Below, piece after piece: positions 1 to 9,877 of a stretch of 64,000 nucleotides of DNA. Origin of the DNA: Echinicola sp. 20G (GTDB lineage Bacteria; Bacteroidota; Bacteroidia; Cytophagales; Cyclobacteriaceae); NCBI RefSeq assembly GCF_015533855.1, contig NZ_AP024154.1, positions 4,098,501-4,162,500 of the forward strand. The letters run 5' to 3'. How positions within the stretch are numbered: position 1 is the stretch's first letter; every line of letters starts with the position of its first letter. The position numbers were made by a program, and so were the translations under genes. The notes under the pieces were generated by a model. The model searched no databases. It worked only from the letters and a program-made list of their open reading frames with translations, and was not told the origin of the DNA.

Positions 1-1
1 A

Positions 2-2515
2 ATGACCTTGGAGGAGAAGGTAAGTCAAATGATGAATGCCTCTCCGGCCATTTCCCGTCTAAAAGTCCCAGAATACAATTGGTGGAATGAATGCTTGCAT
101 GGTGTAGCTAGAGCAGGCTATGCCACCGTTTTCCCCCAGTCCATTTCCGTTGCGGCTTCTTTTGATAAAGGCCTTATGAAGGAAATAGGCACAGTGATTT
201 CCGATGAGGCCAGGGCCAAGCACCATGAGTTTATCAGAAATGGCAAAAGGGGGATTTATACCGGACTGGATTTTTGGTCACCCAATATCAATATATTTCG
301 GGATCCACGATGGGGAAGAGGCCATGAAACTTATGGCGAAGATCCTTATCTCACCGGAGAGCTGGCTTCCCAATTTATAGAGGGCTTGCAAGAGTATGAT
401 GGAAAATACCTGAAGACGATTGCCACTTCCAAACACTTTGCCGTCCATTCCGGACCAGAGCCACTTCGACATTCTTTTGATGTGGATGTGAGTGACAGGG
501 ACTTGTATGAAACCTATCTTCCTGCATTCCGAAAAACAGTTAAAGAGGCAAAGGTGTATTCTATCATGGGGGCGTACAATCGTTTTAGAGGGGAGTCCTG
601 CAGTGGTCATGACTTTTTGCTGAATAAGGTTTTGAGGGAGCAGTGGGGATTTGAAGGTTATGTTGTTTCAGACTGTGGTGCCATCCAAGATATTCATACG
701 GGCCATAAGATTGCATCAACAGCAGCGGAAGCTGCGGCAATTGGAGTTTCTGGTGGTTGTGATTTGAATTGTGGAAATTATTATGTTCACCTTACTGATG
801 CCGTGGCGCAAGGTTTGGTAAGCGAGGAAGAGATTGATGTTGCGGTAAAGCGACTGTTTTTGGCCAGGTTTAAATTGGGAATGTTTGATCCTGAGGAAGC
901 GGTTTCTTATGCCCAAATTCCTTTCGGAATCGTCTGCTCCGAGGCCCACAATACCTTGGCAAGACAGGCAGCCCAAAAAAGCATGGTGCTGCTGAAAAAT
1001 CAGAATGATTTACTGCCACTATCGGTGGACAAGGTCAAAAAAATAGCGGTAATAGGCCCCAATGCGGACAATGTGGAATCGCTTTTGGGCAACTATCATG
1101 GCATACCCAAAAAGCCGGTCACTTTTCTGGAGGGAATAAAGCACAAGGTGGGGCCAAAGGCTGAAGTAGTGCATTCAGAAGGCGTACATCCTGCCGAAGG
1201 GTTTTATAACCTGAAGCCCATTCCTTCTGCTTATTTTGAAACGGAAGATGGACGTCAGGGACTCAAAGGGTCTTATTATAATAACCTCAACTGGGAAGGT
1301 GAGCCGGTCTTGGAACGGATAGATGACCAAATTGATTTTTCTTGGGAACACCAGCCCATTTCGAAAGAGCTGATCGATAATTTCTCTGTAAAATGGGAGG
1401 GTTATCTGGTTCCTCCGGAAAGTGGACGTTATGAATTCGGTGTGTTTTCAAAAAGAGGTATGAAAATACGTATTGACGGGAAAGAAATATCCAATGGGTC
1501 GGGTACCATTCACCGGGGAAGATATGCCACCGATATTGTTTCCTTGAAAGAAGGGAGAAGGTATAAGGTGGAAGTCACTTTTTTCAGTGATGAGACCAAT
1601 GCCATCTCCCAAATGCTGTGGGCAAGGCCGGATGTCAGCAAGATAGATGAGGCGGTTGCACTGGCCAAAAGTGCGGACTTGGCCGTGGTGGTGCTGGGAT
1701 TGTCCCAAAGACTGGAAGGGGAAAGCATGGATGTGGTCACCCCAGGATTTGATGGAGGAGACCGTACCGCGATCACTTTGCCGGCACAGCAGGAAGCTTT
1801 GCTCAAAGCCGTCAAAGCTACGGGAAAACCGGTGATTTTGGTGCTGAATGCGGGCAGTGCCATGGCGATCAACTGGGCCAAAGAAAATGTGGATGCCATT
1901 ATTAGTGCTGGTTATCCGGGAGAAGAAGGTGGTAATGCGCTTGCAGATGTGGTCTTTGGAGACTATAATCCTGCGGGCAGGCTGCCAATCACCTACTACC
2001 AATCGGTGGAGGATTTGCCACCATTTGAAGATTATGATATGAAAGGCAGGACCTACCGTTATTTTGAAGGTACTCCGCTTTATCCATTTGGCTACGGTCT
2101 CAGTTATACCCAATTTGAATATACCGAGCTGACAATTCCTACTCAGGTAAAAGCTGGAGAAGCTGTATCCCTAAGCGTGAAAGTGACCAATACTGGGGAG
2201 AGGGCAGGTGATGAGGTAGTCCAGTTATACCTGACAGACCAAGAAGCATCTACTTTTCGGCCAATTCGGCAACTGGAAGCTTTTGAACGGATACACCTTG
2301 AACCTGGAGAAAGTAAAGAAGTGAGTTTTACCTTATCTTCCAGACAGCTTTCCATGATCAATGCCCAATCCAAAAGGGTCATTGAAGAAGGAAGTTTTAC
2401 GGTGCATGTGGGTGGAAAGCAGCCTGGCTTTGAGGGTGATTTGGATGTGGAAACTACCATGGTGGTAAAAGGTGAATTTCAGGTCAAGGGCAGTCAGGAG
2501 CTAGCTGATCTTTAA
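2..2515 (+). CDS. GH3 beta-xylosidase/beta-glucosidase with PA14 insert (5' end off window)
   Basis: Family GH3 enzyme removing terminal beta-linked sugars; the neighbouring GH10 and GH43 genes suggest xylo-oligosaccharides. The N-terminal barrel begins with NWWNECLHGVARAG, common in Bacteroidota xylosidase-like GH3 proteins. The nucleophile is Asp224 in GYVVSDCGAI. A PA14 domain (about residues 420-550) is inserted in the C-terminal alpha/beta domain, and a fibronectin-III-like domain ends the protein (about 735-830). Reading is open to the left edge and the usual signal peptide and first strand are missing, so the first ATG is probably internal and the gene starts outside the window. Family sure; substrate inferred. 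Confidence 0.93.
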   Translation: MTLEEKVSQMMNASPAISRLKVPEYNWWNECLHGVARAGYATVFPQSISVAASFDKGLMKEIGTVISDEARAKHHEFIRNGKRGIYTGLDFWSPNINIFRDPRWGRGHETYGEDPYLTGELASQFIEGLQEYDGKYLKTIATSKHFAVHSGPEPLRHSFDVDVSDRDLYETYLPAFRKTVKEAKVYSIMGAYNRFRGESCSGHDFLLNKVLREQWGFEGYVVSDCGAIQDIHTGHKIASTAAEAAAIGVSGGCDLNCGNYYVHLTDAVAQGLVSEEEIDVAVKRLFLARFKLGMFDPEEAVSYAQIPFGIVCSEAHNTLARQAAQKSMVLLKNQNDLLPLSVDKVKKIAVIGPNADNVESLLGNYHGIPKKPVTFLEGIKHKVGPKAEVVHSEGVHPAEGFYNLKPIPSAYFETEDGRQGLKGSYYNNLNWEGEPVLERIDDQIDFSWEHQPISKELIDNFSVKWEGYLVPPESGRYEFGVFSKRGMKIRIDGKEISNGSGTIHRGRYATDIVSLKEGRRYKVEVTFFSDETNAISQMLWARPDVSKIDEAVALAKSADLAVVVLGLSQRLEGESMDVVTPGFDGGDRTAITLPAQQEALLKAVKATGKPVILVLNAGSAMAINWAKENVDAIISAGYPGEEGGNALADVVFGDYNPAGRLPITYYQSVEDLPPFEDYDMKGRTYRYFEGTPLYPFGYGLSYTQFEYTELTIPTQVKAGEAVSLSVKVTNTGERAGDEVVQLYLTDQEASTFRPIRQLEAFERIHLEPGESKEVSFTLSSRQLSMINAQSKRVIEEGSFTVHVGGKQPGFEGDLDVETTMVVKGEFQVKGSQELADL

Positions 2516-2836
2516 ATTTTTGTTTTATATTCCAATGGTAAGACTTGCTCAAAAACCTTTCTTTTAAAATAATTTACCTCATAGTGAGTGACTAAAATTG
2601 GAAATATTTAATAGAAATAGTAATGCCTTTTCAATGTCGGCCTGAGTGGTATCGAAGGCTGACATTGAGTAATGGAAATAACCTTTCTTTCTGACACGCT
2701 AAATAGTAAAAAGCTACTTTTGTTTATTATTGGACATCCGTGCAAGGGAAATTTAACCTTATAAATAATTTCAGGAAATGAAGTGAAGTACCTTGGATTC
2801 AATTCAATCACATTTTCCGAAATGTTATAAATTTGT
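2516..2836. other. Intergenic region between convergent genes
   Basis: About 320 AT-rich bases between the convergent GH3 and receptor genes. Apart from the hairpin at 2631-2668, no coding or RNA signal was seen. Confidence 0.6.
2631..2668. terminator. Hairpin, probable bidirectional terminator
   Basis: TCAATGTCGGCCT and AGGCTGACATTGA form a 13-bp stem with one G-T wobble and a 12-base loop. It lies between convergent genes, as a shared terminator would, but no long T-run follows, so the role is inferred. Confidence 0.5.
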
Positions 2837-4747
2837 TCATTCCAAATGGACAAGCGCTAGTGTTTCCCAACCGCTGAGATCCTTATTGTGCCCCACCTTT
2901 TCCATTGCTTGGGAAATTTTATTTTTGAAGGCCCAGCAAGTTTCTCTCCTGAGATCCAAAATTTCAGAAAGTTCATTTAGTGTAAGCTCTACATCTTTCC
3001 GGTTGGACAGGTACAATATATAGAAAGCTTTTTCAATGGGAAATTTCAATTTGTGAAATAATGTATCCACTGTCGGTGACTCGAAGTAATTGCAATTTTT
3101 ACATCTTCTTCCATGATTAGGCGCCTCAGCGTATTTGTTGTAGCCACACTTTTTACAGATATACTTATGCTTCCACTTCAGTTCTGATAGAAATTGCAGG
3201 CAACTATCTTTGTCGGGGAAGACATTTTTGAAACTTTCAAAATCCAAACCTTTCATCAAAGCCAGGTTCTTGGTAACTTCTTCCATGTTGGTCCGAAGTT
3301 GCTCATTATTTTTCCTGAGATAGTCATTGATTTGATTGACTTGAATGTTCAACTCTTGCAACTTTAAATTAGTGGTCTGAAGCTGTACATTTTTATTGGC
3401 CAAGTCTGTTGCCATATTTTCAATCTTCTCGGTCCTTTCCTTGACTTTTTGCTGGAGTTTATTGTTAAGTTCATCGGCTAGTCTGTTTTTCTCCTCCAAT
3501 GCCAATGTCCTTTCCTCACTGACAGTTTGATATTGATCTTGAAGAAATTTGATTTGATTGAATATGGAAAGAGAAAAGAGTACCACTTCCATAAAGATTA
3601 CAGGATGAACAAAATACCAATTGATAACTTGATCCTCAAACAACGCGAAGACTATTGTATGGCTGTTGATTATGATCAAAAATAAACAGGCATTTGCAAA
3701 AATATATGACCAGGAATAGATCTTAGACCTTAGCAGCAGTCTTAACCCTATACAAAATGGGACCAGCATGATAAATATCGTTAGACCTATATACAAACGA
3801 CCCTCTATATGAAAAAAGGAGTCTTGGGTAAAAAAAAGTAAGCCTTTTAGGATAATAGCAATGATAGTTGCCTTTAACATCAATTGGCTCGCGGAATATT
3901 TTTGGACAAACCTGTTCGAAAAAAGTAAAGTTGCTATGACCACTGCAAATTGGGTGATATTTCCCTTGGTCCAGTAGTTGAGGTTAGGATAGTTAGGCCA
4001 TAAATACTGGAAGCCCAAGCCATCCCTTCCAAATGAAAACCAGATACAGGCCAATATTAGCCCGGCAAAATATAAGTATAAAGTATCCTTAAGTTTATAG
4101 ACGAGATATAAATTGAATACAAGGATAAGTGCTAGTACACCGTAGTAAATTCCTAGAAAATAATATTCATTGAGCGTGTGTTCTATAAATTTCTCATTCG
4201 TTCGTAAATGTAAATTAAAGGCAAGTGGATAACTTCTTCTTACTTTGAAGTAATAAGTTTTTTGTTCTCCCGGCCTGAGGTCAAGCAGGTAATTAAAATT
4301 TTTATGTTTAATGTTTCTTTGGCCGAAAGGAAAATCATACCCTGATGTATTGACTGCATATGTACCATCAGGGTTGGGAAAATAAAAAGTGAATTGGTTA
4401 ATATCAAAGCCCCATGATTCAAAATACCAGGAATGATCTTGGACTATGTCATTGTTTTTGACGATAAGCCTAAGCCATACATCATGCTCTAAATTGTCAT
4501 ATAATATATTATTATATAGTATAGGCCGGAATGCACCATTAAAATTATTTTCAGCTATTTGGTTTACAGTCAAATCGTTGTTGGGATCGACTAAAAAATC
4601 CATATACTCAATAATATTATCATAATCTTCTCCTCCTTTAATTACAAAAGTTTTTTCTCCCATGGCAAAGCACGGAGAGGAAATGAATAGCATTGATTTT
4701 ATCAAGAACAGATAGATGAAACTGGCTCTTAAAGTTCCTTTTTTCAC
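2837..4747 (-). CDS. 7TMR-DISM membrane receptor with IS1595-transposase-like zinc-ribbon output domain
   Basis: Predicted inner-membrane receptor. A signal peptide (1-27, GTG start) precedes an extracellular 7TMR-DISM ligand domain (about 30-185). Seven membrane spans follow (about 190-400), then a long coiled coil rich in E, K, Q and N (about 405-495). The C-terminus (500-620) has no histidine kinase, GGDEF or LuxR domain. It has a zinc ribbon with Cys531, Cys534, Cys549 and Cys552, then a helical segment aligning with residues 10-120 of the IS1595 transposase at 11619-12539: FPD...SC start, CxxC pairs, then LELQ/LNEL and a K/R-rich helix. No DDE-type catalytic domain remains. The gene is divergent from the GH10 xylanase. 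DNA binding and control of the xylan genes are inferences. Confidence 0.85.
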   Translation of the reverse strand: MKKGTLRASFIYLFLIKSMLFISSPCFAMGEKTFVIKGGEDYDNIIEYMDFLVDPNNDLTVNQIAENNFNGAFRPILYNNILYDNLEHDVWLRLIVKNNDIVQDHSWYFESWGFDINQFTFYFPNPDGTYAVNTSGYDFPFGQRNIKHKNFNYLLDLRPGEQKTYYFKVRRSYPLAFNLHLRTNEKFIEHTLNEYYFLGIYYGVLALILVFNLYLVYKLKDTLYLYFAGLILACIWFSFGRDGLGFQYLWPNYPNLNYWTKGNITQFAVVIATLLFSNRFVQKYSASQLMLKATIIAIILKGLLFFTQDSFFHIEGRLYIGLTIFIMLVPFCIGLRLLLRSKIYSWSYIFANACLFLIIINSHTIVFALFEDQVINWYFVHPVIFMEVVLFSLSIFNQIKFLQDQYQTVSEERTLALEEKNRLADELNNKLQQKVKERTEKIENMATDLANKNVQLQTTNLKLQELNIQVNQINDYLRKNNEQLRTNMEEVTKNLALMKGLDFESFKNVFPDKDSCLQFLSELKWKHKYICKKCGYNKYAEAPNHGRRCKNCNYFESPTVDTLFHKLKFPIEKAFYILYLSNRKDVELTLNELSEILDLRRETCWAFKNKISQAMEKVGHNKDLSGWETLALVHLE

Positions 4748-5241
4748 AGTAGGTATATAATCGGTTATTTTAAAGCTTTATTGCTAGGTCAATTAAATAG
4801 TATTTGAATATATAAAATTATATGTTCTCGTCTCGAAATTACCAAAGCCCAAACTGAAAATAACTTGTTTTTAAGTCAAAACAAAAAGATTAAAACTATC
4901 ACAAATTAAAACTTTTTTAATTTTAATTAACTGAATATCAGGTGTTTTATTTAAGTGCAATTAAATTTACGCTTAAGTAAATGCTAACAGAATAAATATC
5001 AAGCCATATCTTCACTTTTGGTGGTGCTAAATGGAATTTGCAATTGAAATTCAAATATGGATAATTGTTATTTAACCGAATAAATAATTGTAATTACCTG
5101 ATTTTCAGTGTTTTGTAGTTTATGTTGATACTTTTTAATTAAATATTCACTCTTTACATTTGTTTTGTCAGATGTGTTTAATTCGATTATTCATATTGGC
5201 AAATTAATAATACCCGAAACATAATCTAACTTTTGATTAGG
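4748..5241. other. Divergent intergenic region (receptor / GH10)
   Basis: About 490 very AT-rich bases separating the receptor and xylanase genes. No gene seen. It must hold both promoters and is the natural place for a cis-acting site of the receptor's zinc-ribbon domain. Confidence 0.6.
5155..5162 (+). promoter_or_regulatory. Candidate Bacteroidota -7 box (TACATTTG)
   Basis: TACATTTG matches the Bacteroidota sigma-ABfr -7 consensus TAnnTTTG, about 80 bases before the xylanase start. The best upstream TTG is 27 bases away, longer than the usual spacing, so the -33 match is poor. Candidate only. Confidence 0.3.
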
Positions 5242-6369
5242 ATGCATACTTTCCTATTGACATATGTCCTCGCTTTCATATCCATACTGGATATGGATTT
5301 TTATGAACATTCAGACAGTTCATTTTCTATTTGGCAAACCTTTGCACATGATTTTAAAATTGGTGCCGCTTTGAATGGAAGAGATGTTATGGGGAATGAC
5401 CCCATCGTAAAGAATACACTCTTAAAACATTTCAACAGTATTAGTCCCGAAAATCTATTGAAGTGGCAATCTGTTCACCCTGCCCCTGGAAACTATAATT
5501 TCAACCCTTCTGATGCCTTTGTAAATTTAGGTAAGGAGCTTAATGCCTTTATTATTGGTCATACGTTGGTTTGGCACAATCAAACACCAAGCTGGGTATT
5601 TATAAATGAATCAGGTGAATTTTTGGATAGGGAAGGACTTACCAAACGCATGGAGGACCATATCAGCACTGTTTTGGGCAGGTACAAAGGGAGCATAAAC
5701 GGTTGGGATGTAGTCAATGAAGCTTTTACCGATAATGGGACATATAGAAAATCACATTGGTATAACATTATAGGCCAAGATTTTATACCAAAAGCTTTTA
5801 AAAAGGCTCATGAGGTAGATCCTGATGCTGAGCTTTATTATAATGATTATAACCTGTGGAAGCCAGAAAAAATCGATGCTGCAGTGGCAATGGCCGCTTC
5901 TTTAAAGGAACAGGGAATACGCATTGATGGAATTGGAATGCAAGGACATTATGGACTAACATCTCCTTCATTGGAGCAGATTGAGGCTTCTATCTTAAAA
6001 ATTGCTGATCTGGGCCTTAAAGTAATGATAACAGAATTGGATATCGATGTGTTGCCTAATCCAACCAATAGGCGGGGGGCCGATATCGATGATAATTTCG
6101 AATACGAAAAGCAATATGATCCCTATCAAGAGGGTTTCCCAGAAGAAATACGTGAAGCACTGGCTCAACGATATTACGATCTTTTTGCCTTATTCGAAAA
6201 GCATAAAGAGGTGGTAACAAGAGTGACGCTTTGGGGGATCAGGGATCAAGACAGTTGGTTGAATAACTGGCCCATTCGAGGAAGAACTGCCTATCCTTTG
6301 CTTTTTGAAAATGATTATAGACTTAAATCAGAAATAGAGTTGCAGTTTAGAAAATTCGATGATAAGTGA
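5242..6369 (+). CDS. GH10 endo-1,4-beta-xylanase
   Basis: Secreted endo-xylanase cutting internal xylan bonds. The GH10 barrel is complete: acid/base Glu160 in WDVVNEAF and nucleophile Glu265 in ITELDID (numbered from the ATG), plus the substrate-binding GHTLVWH motif. A short hydrophobic N-terminus looks like a signal peptide. ATG at 5242 was chosen over an in-frame TTG three codons upstream. The next lipoprotein gene starts 53 bases downstream, so the genes are probably co-transcribed. About 375 residues, a single-domain GH10 without a carbohydrate-binding module. Confidence 0.95.
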   Translation: MHTFLLTYVLAFISILDMDFYEHSDSSFSIWQTFAHDFKIGAALNGRDVMGNDPIVKNTLLKHFNSISPENLLKWQSVHPAPGNYNFNPSDAFVNLGKELNAFIIGHTLVWHNQTPSWVFINESGEFLDREGLTKRMEDHISTVLGRYKGSINGWDVVNEAFTDNGTYRKSHWYNIIGQDFIPKAFKKAHEVDPDAELYYNDYNLWKPEKIDAAVAMAASLKEQGIRIDGIGMQGHYGLTSPSLEQIEASILKIADLGLKVMITELDIDVLPNPTNRRGADIDDNFEYEKQYDPYQEGFPEEIREALAQRYYDLFALFEKHKEVVTRVTLWGIRDQDSWLNNWPIRGRTAYPLLFENDYRLKSEIELQFRKFDDK

Positions 6370-6422
6370 TCAGTTCGTGCTCAAATAATAATTTATTGTC
6401 AATTATAAACCCTATCACCCTA

Positions 6423-7526
6423 ATGAAATACAACATCGTAATTACCGTGTTTATGGCAAATTTCCTGTTAATGGCTTGTAATTCTAGCCGTCAAGAAAAT
6501 GATCAACAGGAAAGTGACAGTACAGAAACTGATACCATTAGTTATCTAAACCAACCCTTGGTTGAAGGTTTGTACAGCGCTGATCCCTCAGCACATGTTT
6601 TTAATGGAAAAATCTATATTTATCCCTCACATGATGTAGAATCAGATACAAAAGAAGATGATTCCGGGGCACAATATGACATGAAAGATTATCATGTTTT
6701 TTCCATGTCCAACCCGGGGAGTACAGTGACTGACCATGGCCTTGCATTGGACATTGAGGATGTGAAATGGGCCAAAAGACAAATGTGGGCACCAGATGCA
6801 GCCCAGAAAAATGACAGATATTTCCTTTACTTTCCGGCCAAGGATGAGGATGATATTTTCAGGCTTGGAGTAGCCGTATCAGAAAGCCCAGAAGGACCTT
6901 TCAAAGCAGAACCGGAACCAATTTCCGGGAGTTTTAGTATGGATCCTGCCGTATTCGAAGATACAGACGGGAAGCACTATATATATTGGGGCGGTATTTG
7001 GGGAGGCCAATTGCAAAAATGGAGAACTGGTGAATACCTATCAACAGGAGATAGCCCATATGATGATGAGCCCTCTGATGAAGAGCCAGCAATTTCACCT
7101 CGAGTAGCTATCTTAAAAGACAACATGTTGGAGTTTGGTGAAAGTCCAAGAAAAGTATTGATTCTTGACGAGTCTGGGGAGCCTATAAAGGCCGGAAATC
7201 ATGATAAAAGGTTTTTTGAAGCCTCTTGGGTCCACAAAAATAATGGAACCTATTATTTCTCCTATTCCACTGGCGATACCCATAAAATAGTTTATGCTAC
7301 CGGGGATAACCCTTATGGTCCATTTACTTACCGTGGAGTGATTCTTCATCCGGTTCAGGGCTGGACCAACCATCATTCCATTGTGAAATTTGAGGAGGAA
7401 TGGTATTTATTTTACCATGATACACAGCTATCTGGAAAGAACTACCTAAGAAATATAAAAATGACCAAATTAGTTCATAATCCTGATGGTTCTATACAAG
7501 AAATCAAACCTTACACTTTAAAATAA
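6423..7526 (+). CDS. GH43 family lipoprotein (xylosidase/arabinofuranosidase type)
   Basis: Surface or periplasmic lipoprotein with a GH43 five-bladed propeller, probably releasing xylose or arabinose from xylan fragments. The start at MKYNIV gives a proper lipoprotein signal with lipobox LLMAC (Cys19); an upstream in-frame ATG at 6366 would spoil it. Catalytic residues visible: base Asp54 (SADPSAHV), pKa modulator Asp174 (SMDPAVF) and the acid Glu in FFEASWVH. Family sure; alpha-arabinosidase versus beta-xylosidase activity cannot be settled from sequence reading alone. Confidence 0.92.
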   Translation: MKYNIVITVFMANFLLMACNSSRQENDQQESDSTETDTISYLNQPLVEGLYSADPSAHVFNGKIYIYPSHDVESDTKEDDSGAQYDMKDYHVFSMSNPGSTVTDHGLALDIEDVKWAKRQMWAPDAAQKNDRYFLYFPAKDEDDIFRLGVAVSESPEGPFKAEPEPISGSFSMDPAVFEDTDGKHYIYWGGIWGGQLQKWRTGEYLSTGDSPYDDEPSDEEPAISPRVAILKDNMLEFGESPRKVLILDESGEPIKAGNHDKRFFEASWVHKNNGTYYFSYSTGDTHKIVYATGDNPYGPFTYRGVILHPVQGWTNHHSIVKFEEEWYLFYHDTQLSGKNYLRNIKMTKLVHNPDGSIQEIKPYTLK

Positions 7527-7611
7527 ATAGTAGTTTCATGATAAGGTGTTTGGTGATGGAAGTACGGTTCCAGTATGATAGAACCTTTATTGCTTAGTCA
7601 ATTATAGTTAA

Positions 7612-8466
<855 letters not shown>

Positions 8467-8593
8467 TACATAAAATATTAAAGTCTGCATAATCTTGTAA
8501 GGTATATAATAAGGATTTAAGAATCCCTACAGGGTTTAATGGTTTTATAAAATGCTATAATTTATTTCATAATTTATAGGGGTTTACTAATCT

Positions 8594-8629
8594 AAAAAAG
8601 CCGGAAGGGATTCTTTTCCGGTTTTTTTT
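8594..8629 (+). terminator. Intrinsic terminator
   Basis: AAAAAAGCCGGAA, a short loop and TTCCGGTTTTTTTT form a stem with a T-run, about 130 bases after the esterase stop. Probably ends the xylan transcript; the A-run before the stem would let it work both ways. Confidence 0.75.
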
Positions 8630-8741
8630 AATCTTCATTACGCCGTAGGGTCAAATGAAATATCTTCTATTGAGTTTGAAATAGTATATATAGTATGTTA
8701 GTTTATTGAGGTCAATTAAGGTTAACTAAAAAATTCAGATT

Positions 8742-9125
8742 ATGGATAGCCAAATTTTTGGAGGGTTAAAAATTCTTAAAGAGAATGGTGTAAAAACTAG
8801 ATGGTTTAACAGTAGATTTCAGCTAAATGAAGAAATAAATAAAGGAGAAGAAGAATTGTATTTCTCATTCCCTGAAAATTCAGGTGCACCTATTATTGAA
8901 GTTTACTTTTCCAAAGAGTCTTCCTTGCTAGTAGTTCAAAAGAATTCTAATGAGATCAAGGTATTATTTAAGCTAGTTAAAGGAAAGGATTTGGTTGATG
9001 TGAATTTTTCCATTTTACGGCTTATTGATGAAGCAGACAGAAAATTGGAAAAACCATTAAATGGAGTAATGGATTGGGAAAGGAAAGTGATTACAGAAAT
9101 AATTGAATTTAATAAGGACAGCTAG
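8742..9125 (+). CDS. Hypothetical protein, 127 aa
   Basis: Not recognised. A soluble, acidic, mixed alpha/beta protein without signal peptide, membrane span or Cys pair. It has a clear ATG after an AT-rich leader and its own terminator, the stop codon lying in the hairpin loop. Monocistronic between the xylan cluster and the mobile region. The terminator and normal codon use support a real gene. Confidence 0.6.
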   Translation: MDSQIFGGLKILKENGVKTRWFNSRFQLNEEINKGEEELYFSFPENSGAPIIEVYFSKESSLLVVQKNSNEIKVLFKLVKGKDLVDVNFSILRLIDEADRKLEKPLNGVMDWERKVITEIIEFNKDS

Positions 9126-9140
9126 AAGGCTGTCTTTTTT
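9116..9140 (+). terminator. Intrinsic terminator overlapping a stop codon
   Basis: GGACAGC, a 6-base loop containing the TAG stop, GCTGTC and a T-run. A compact 6-7 bp stem that directly ends the 127-aa gene. Confidence 0.8.
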
Positions 9141-9534
9141 ATTTTAAAGGAAGTGTCAATATTAAAATAGTACAATAAATATATAGGTATTTAGTGTGGG
9201 AACTTGAGTTTTATTCATCCATAAAATGGCCAAGAATTTTGGTGTCAAAATGAGAAATGTACAATTTAAATAAGTTGGATTTTTGAGGATATGATGGGAA
9301 GAAATTGGCGAATTTTGAGTAAAATTATAGAGACGAGAAAAATTTTTTTAAAGAAAAATAAACTTTGTGACTTATTTGTGAATAGAAAAATAAAACTCCT
9401 TGTAGACAGTTGTAAATCACTGGTTTGTAAGTGGTTAAGTGGGGCTGGCGGTACGTGGATCGAACTCTTTTTTGGATGAGATGGAAATAATAGAGAAGCT
9501 TGTGGTTTTGGGGGAGTTTGGAGAGGAGTCACTA
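9141..9534. other. Non-coding stretch before mobile remnants
   Basis: AT-rich DNA with open frames of low coding character on both strands. A segment at 9443-9468 looks faintly like a tRNA 3' end on the minus strand but its T-stem does not pair. No gene supported. Confidence 0.5.
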
Positions 9535-9691
9535 TAGTTTGTAAGTAAGTGGCTCTCCCTTTGCCCTATTTTTTGATAAGATTTTGGTTCTCCATTTCAG
9601 TGATAGTTTCGTAAGTTTTGGTGTTTTTCAATCCTAATAAGTTATCAGCCTCTTTCTTTGAGATTTTTCCTTTTTCAAGTAAATATATAGG
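9535..9691 (-). pseudogene. C-terminal winged-helix remnant
   Basis: The minus strand encodes 41 residues including GKISKKEADNLLGL and ETITEMENQNLIKK. A TAG stop (9566-9568) is followed in frame by GKGRATYL. Together these match the C-terminal winged helix of AlbA/RecG-like ATP-binding or Fic-type proteins (..KISRKEA..LLGLS...LV..GLI..GKGRATYY). The frame is truncated upstream exactly where a tRNA-like 3' end begins at 9691 and carries a nonsense codon, so it is a dead fragment left by an insertion or deletion. Parent family uncertain. Confidence 0.55.
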
Positions 9692-9745
9692 GTGGCTCAG
9701 TTGGGCTCGAACTAAGTACCTTCTGATTAACAGTCTGATCTTGGC
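9691..9745 (-). other. tRNA-Asn-like 3' fragment, possible ancient att site
   Basis: On the minus strand GACTGTTAATC resembles the tRNA-Asn(GTT) anticodon loop. The order anticodon arm, short variable loop, TTCGAGC T-loop, CCAAC, TGAGCCACC follows a tRNA 3' half. The anticodon stem has an A-A mismatch, the T-stem is imperfect (CTTAG against CCAAC) and no D-arm or 5' acceptor is present, so it is not functional. It lies 130 bases from an integrase start, as expected for an integration site. Interpretation moderate. Confidence 0.4.
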
Positions 9746-9877
9746 ATCTTTTATGTTTATTGTTTATTTTTAAATCATTGTATTTCAGTGATTTAAATAA
9801 ATTAAATCACTAGTTTATTTACGTATTTTAGTACTTAATTTTGTAGTTTTTTTGCAAATATTTTGCAAATTTTAAAA

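Noticed and set aside
9443..9468. Second tRNA-like 3' end on the minus strand (GTTCGATCC...CCAGCCCCA)
   Set aside because: The would-be T-stem does not pair (GAG against CCA) and there is no anticodon arm; weaker than the 9691-9745 fragment.
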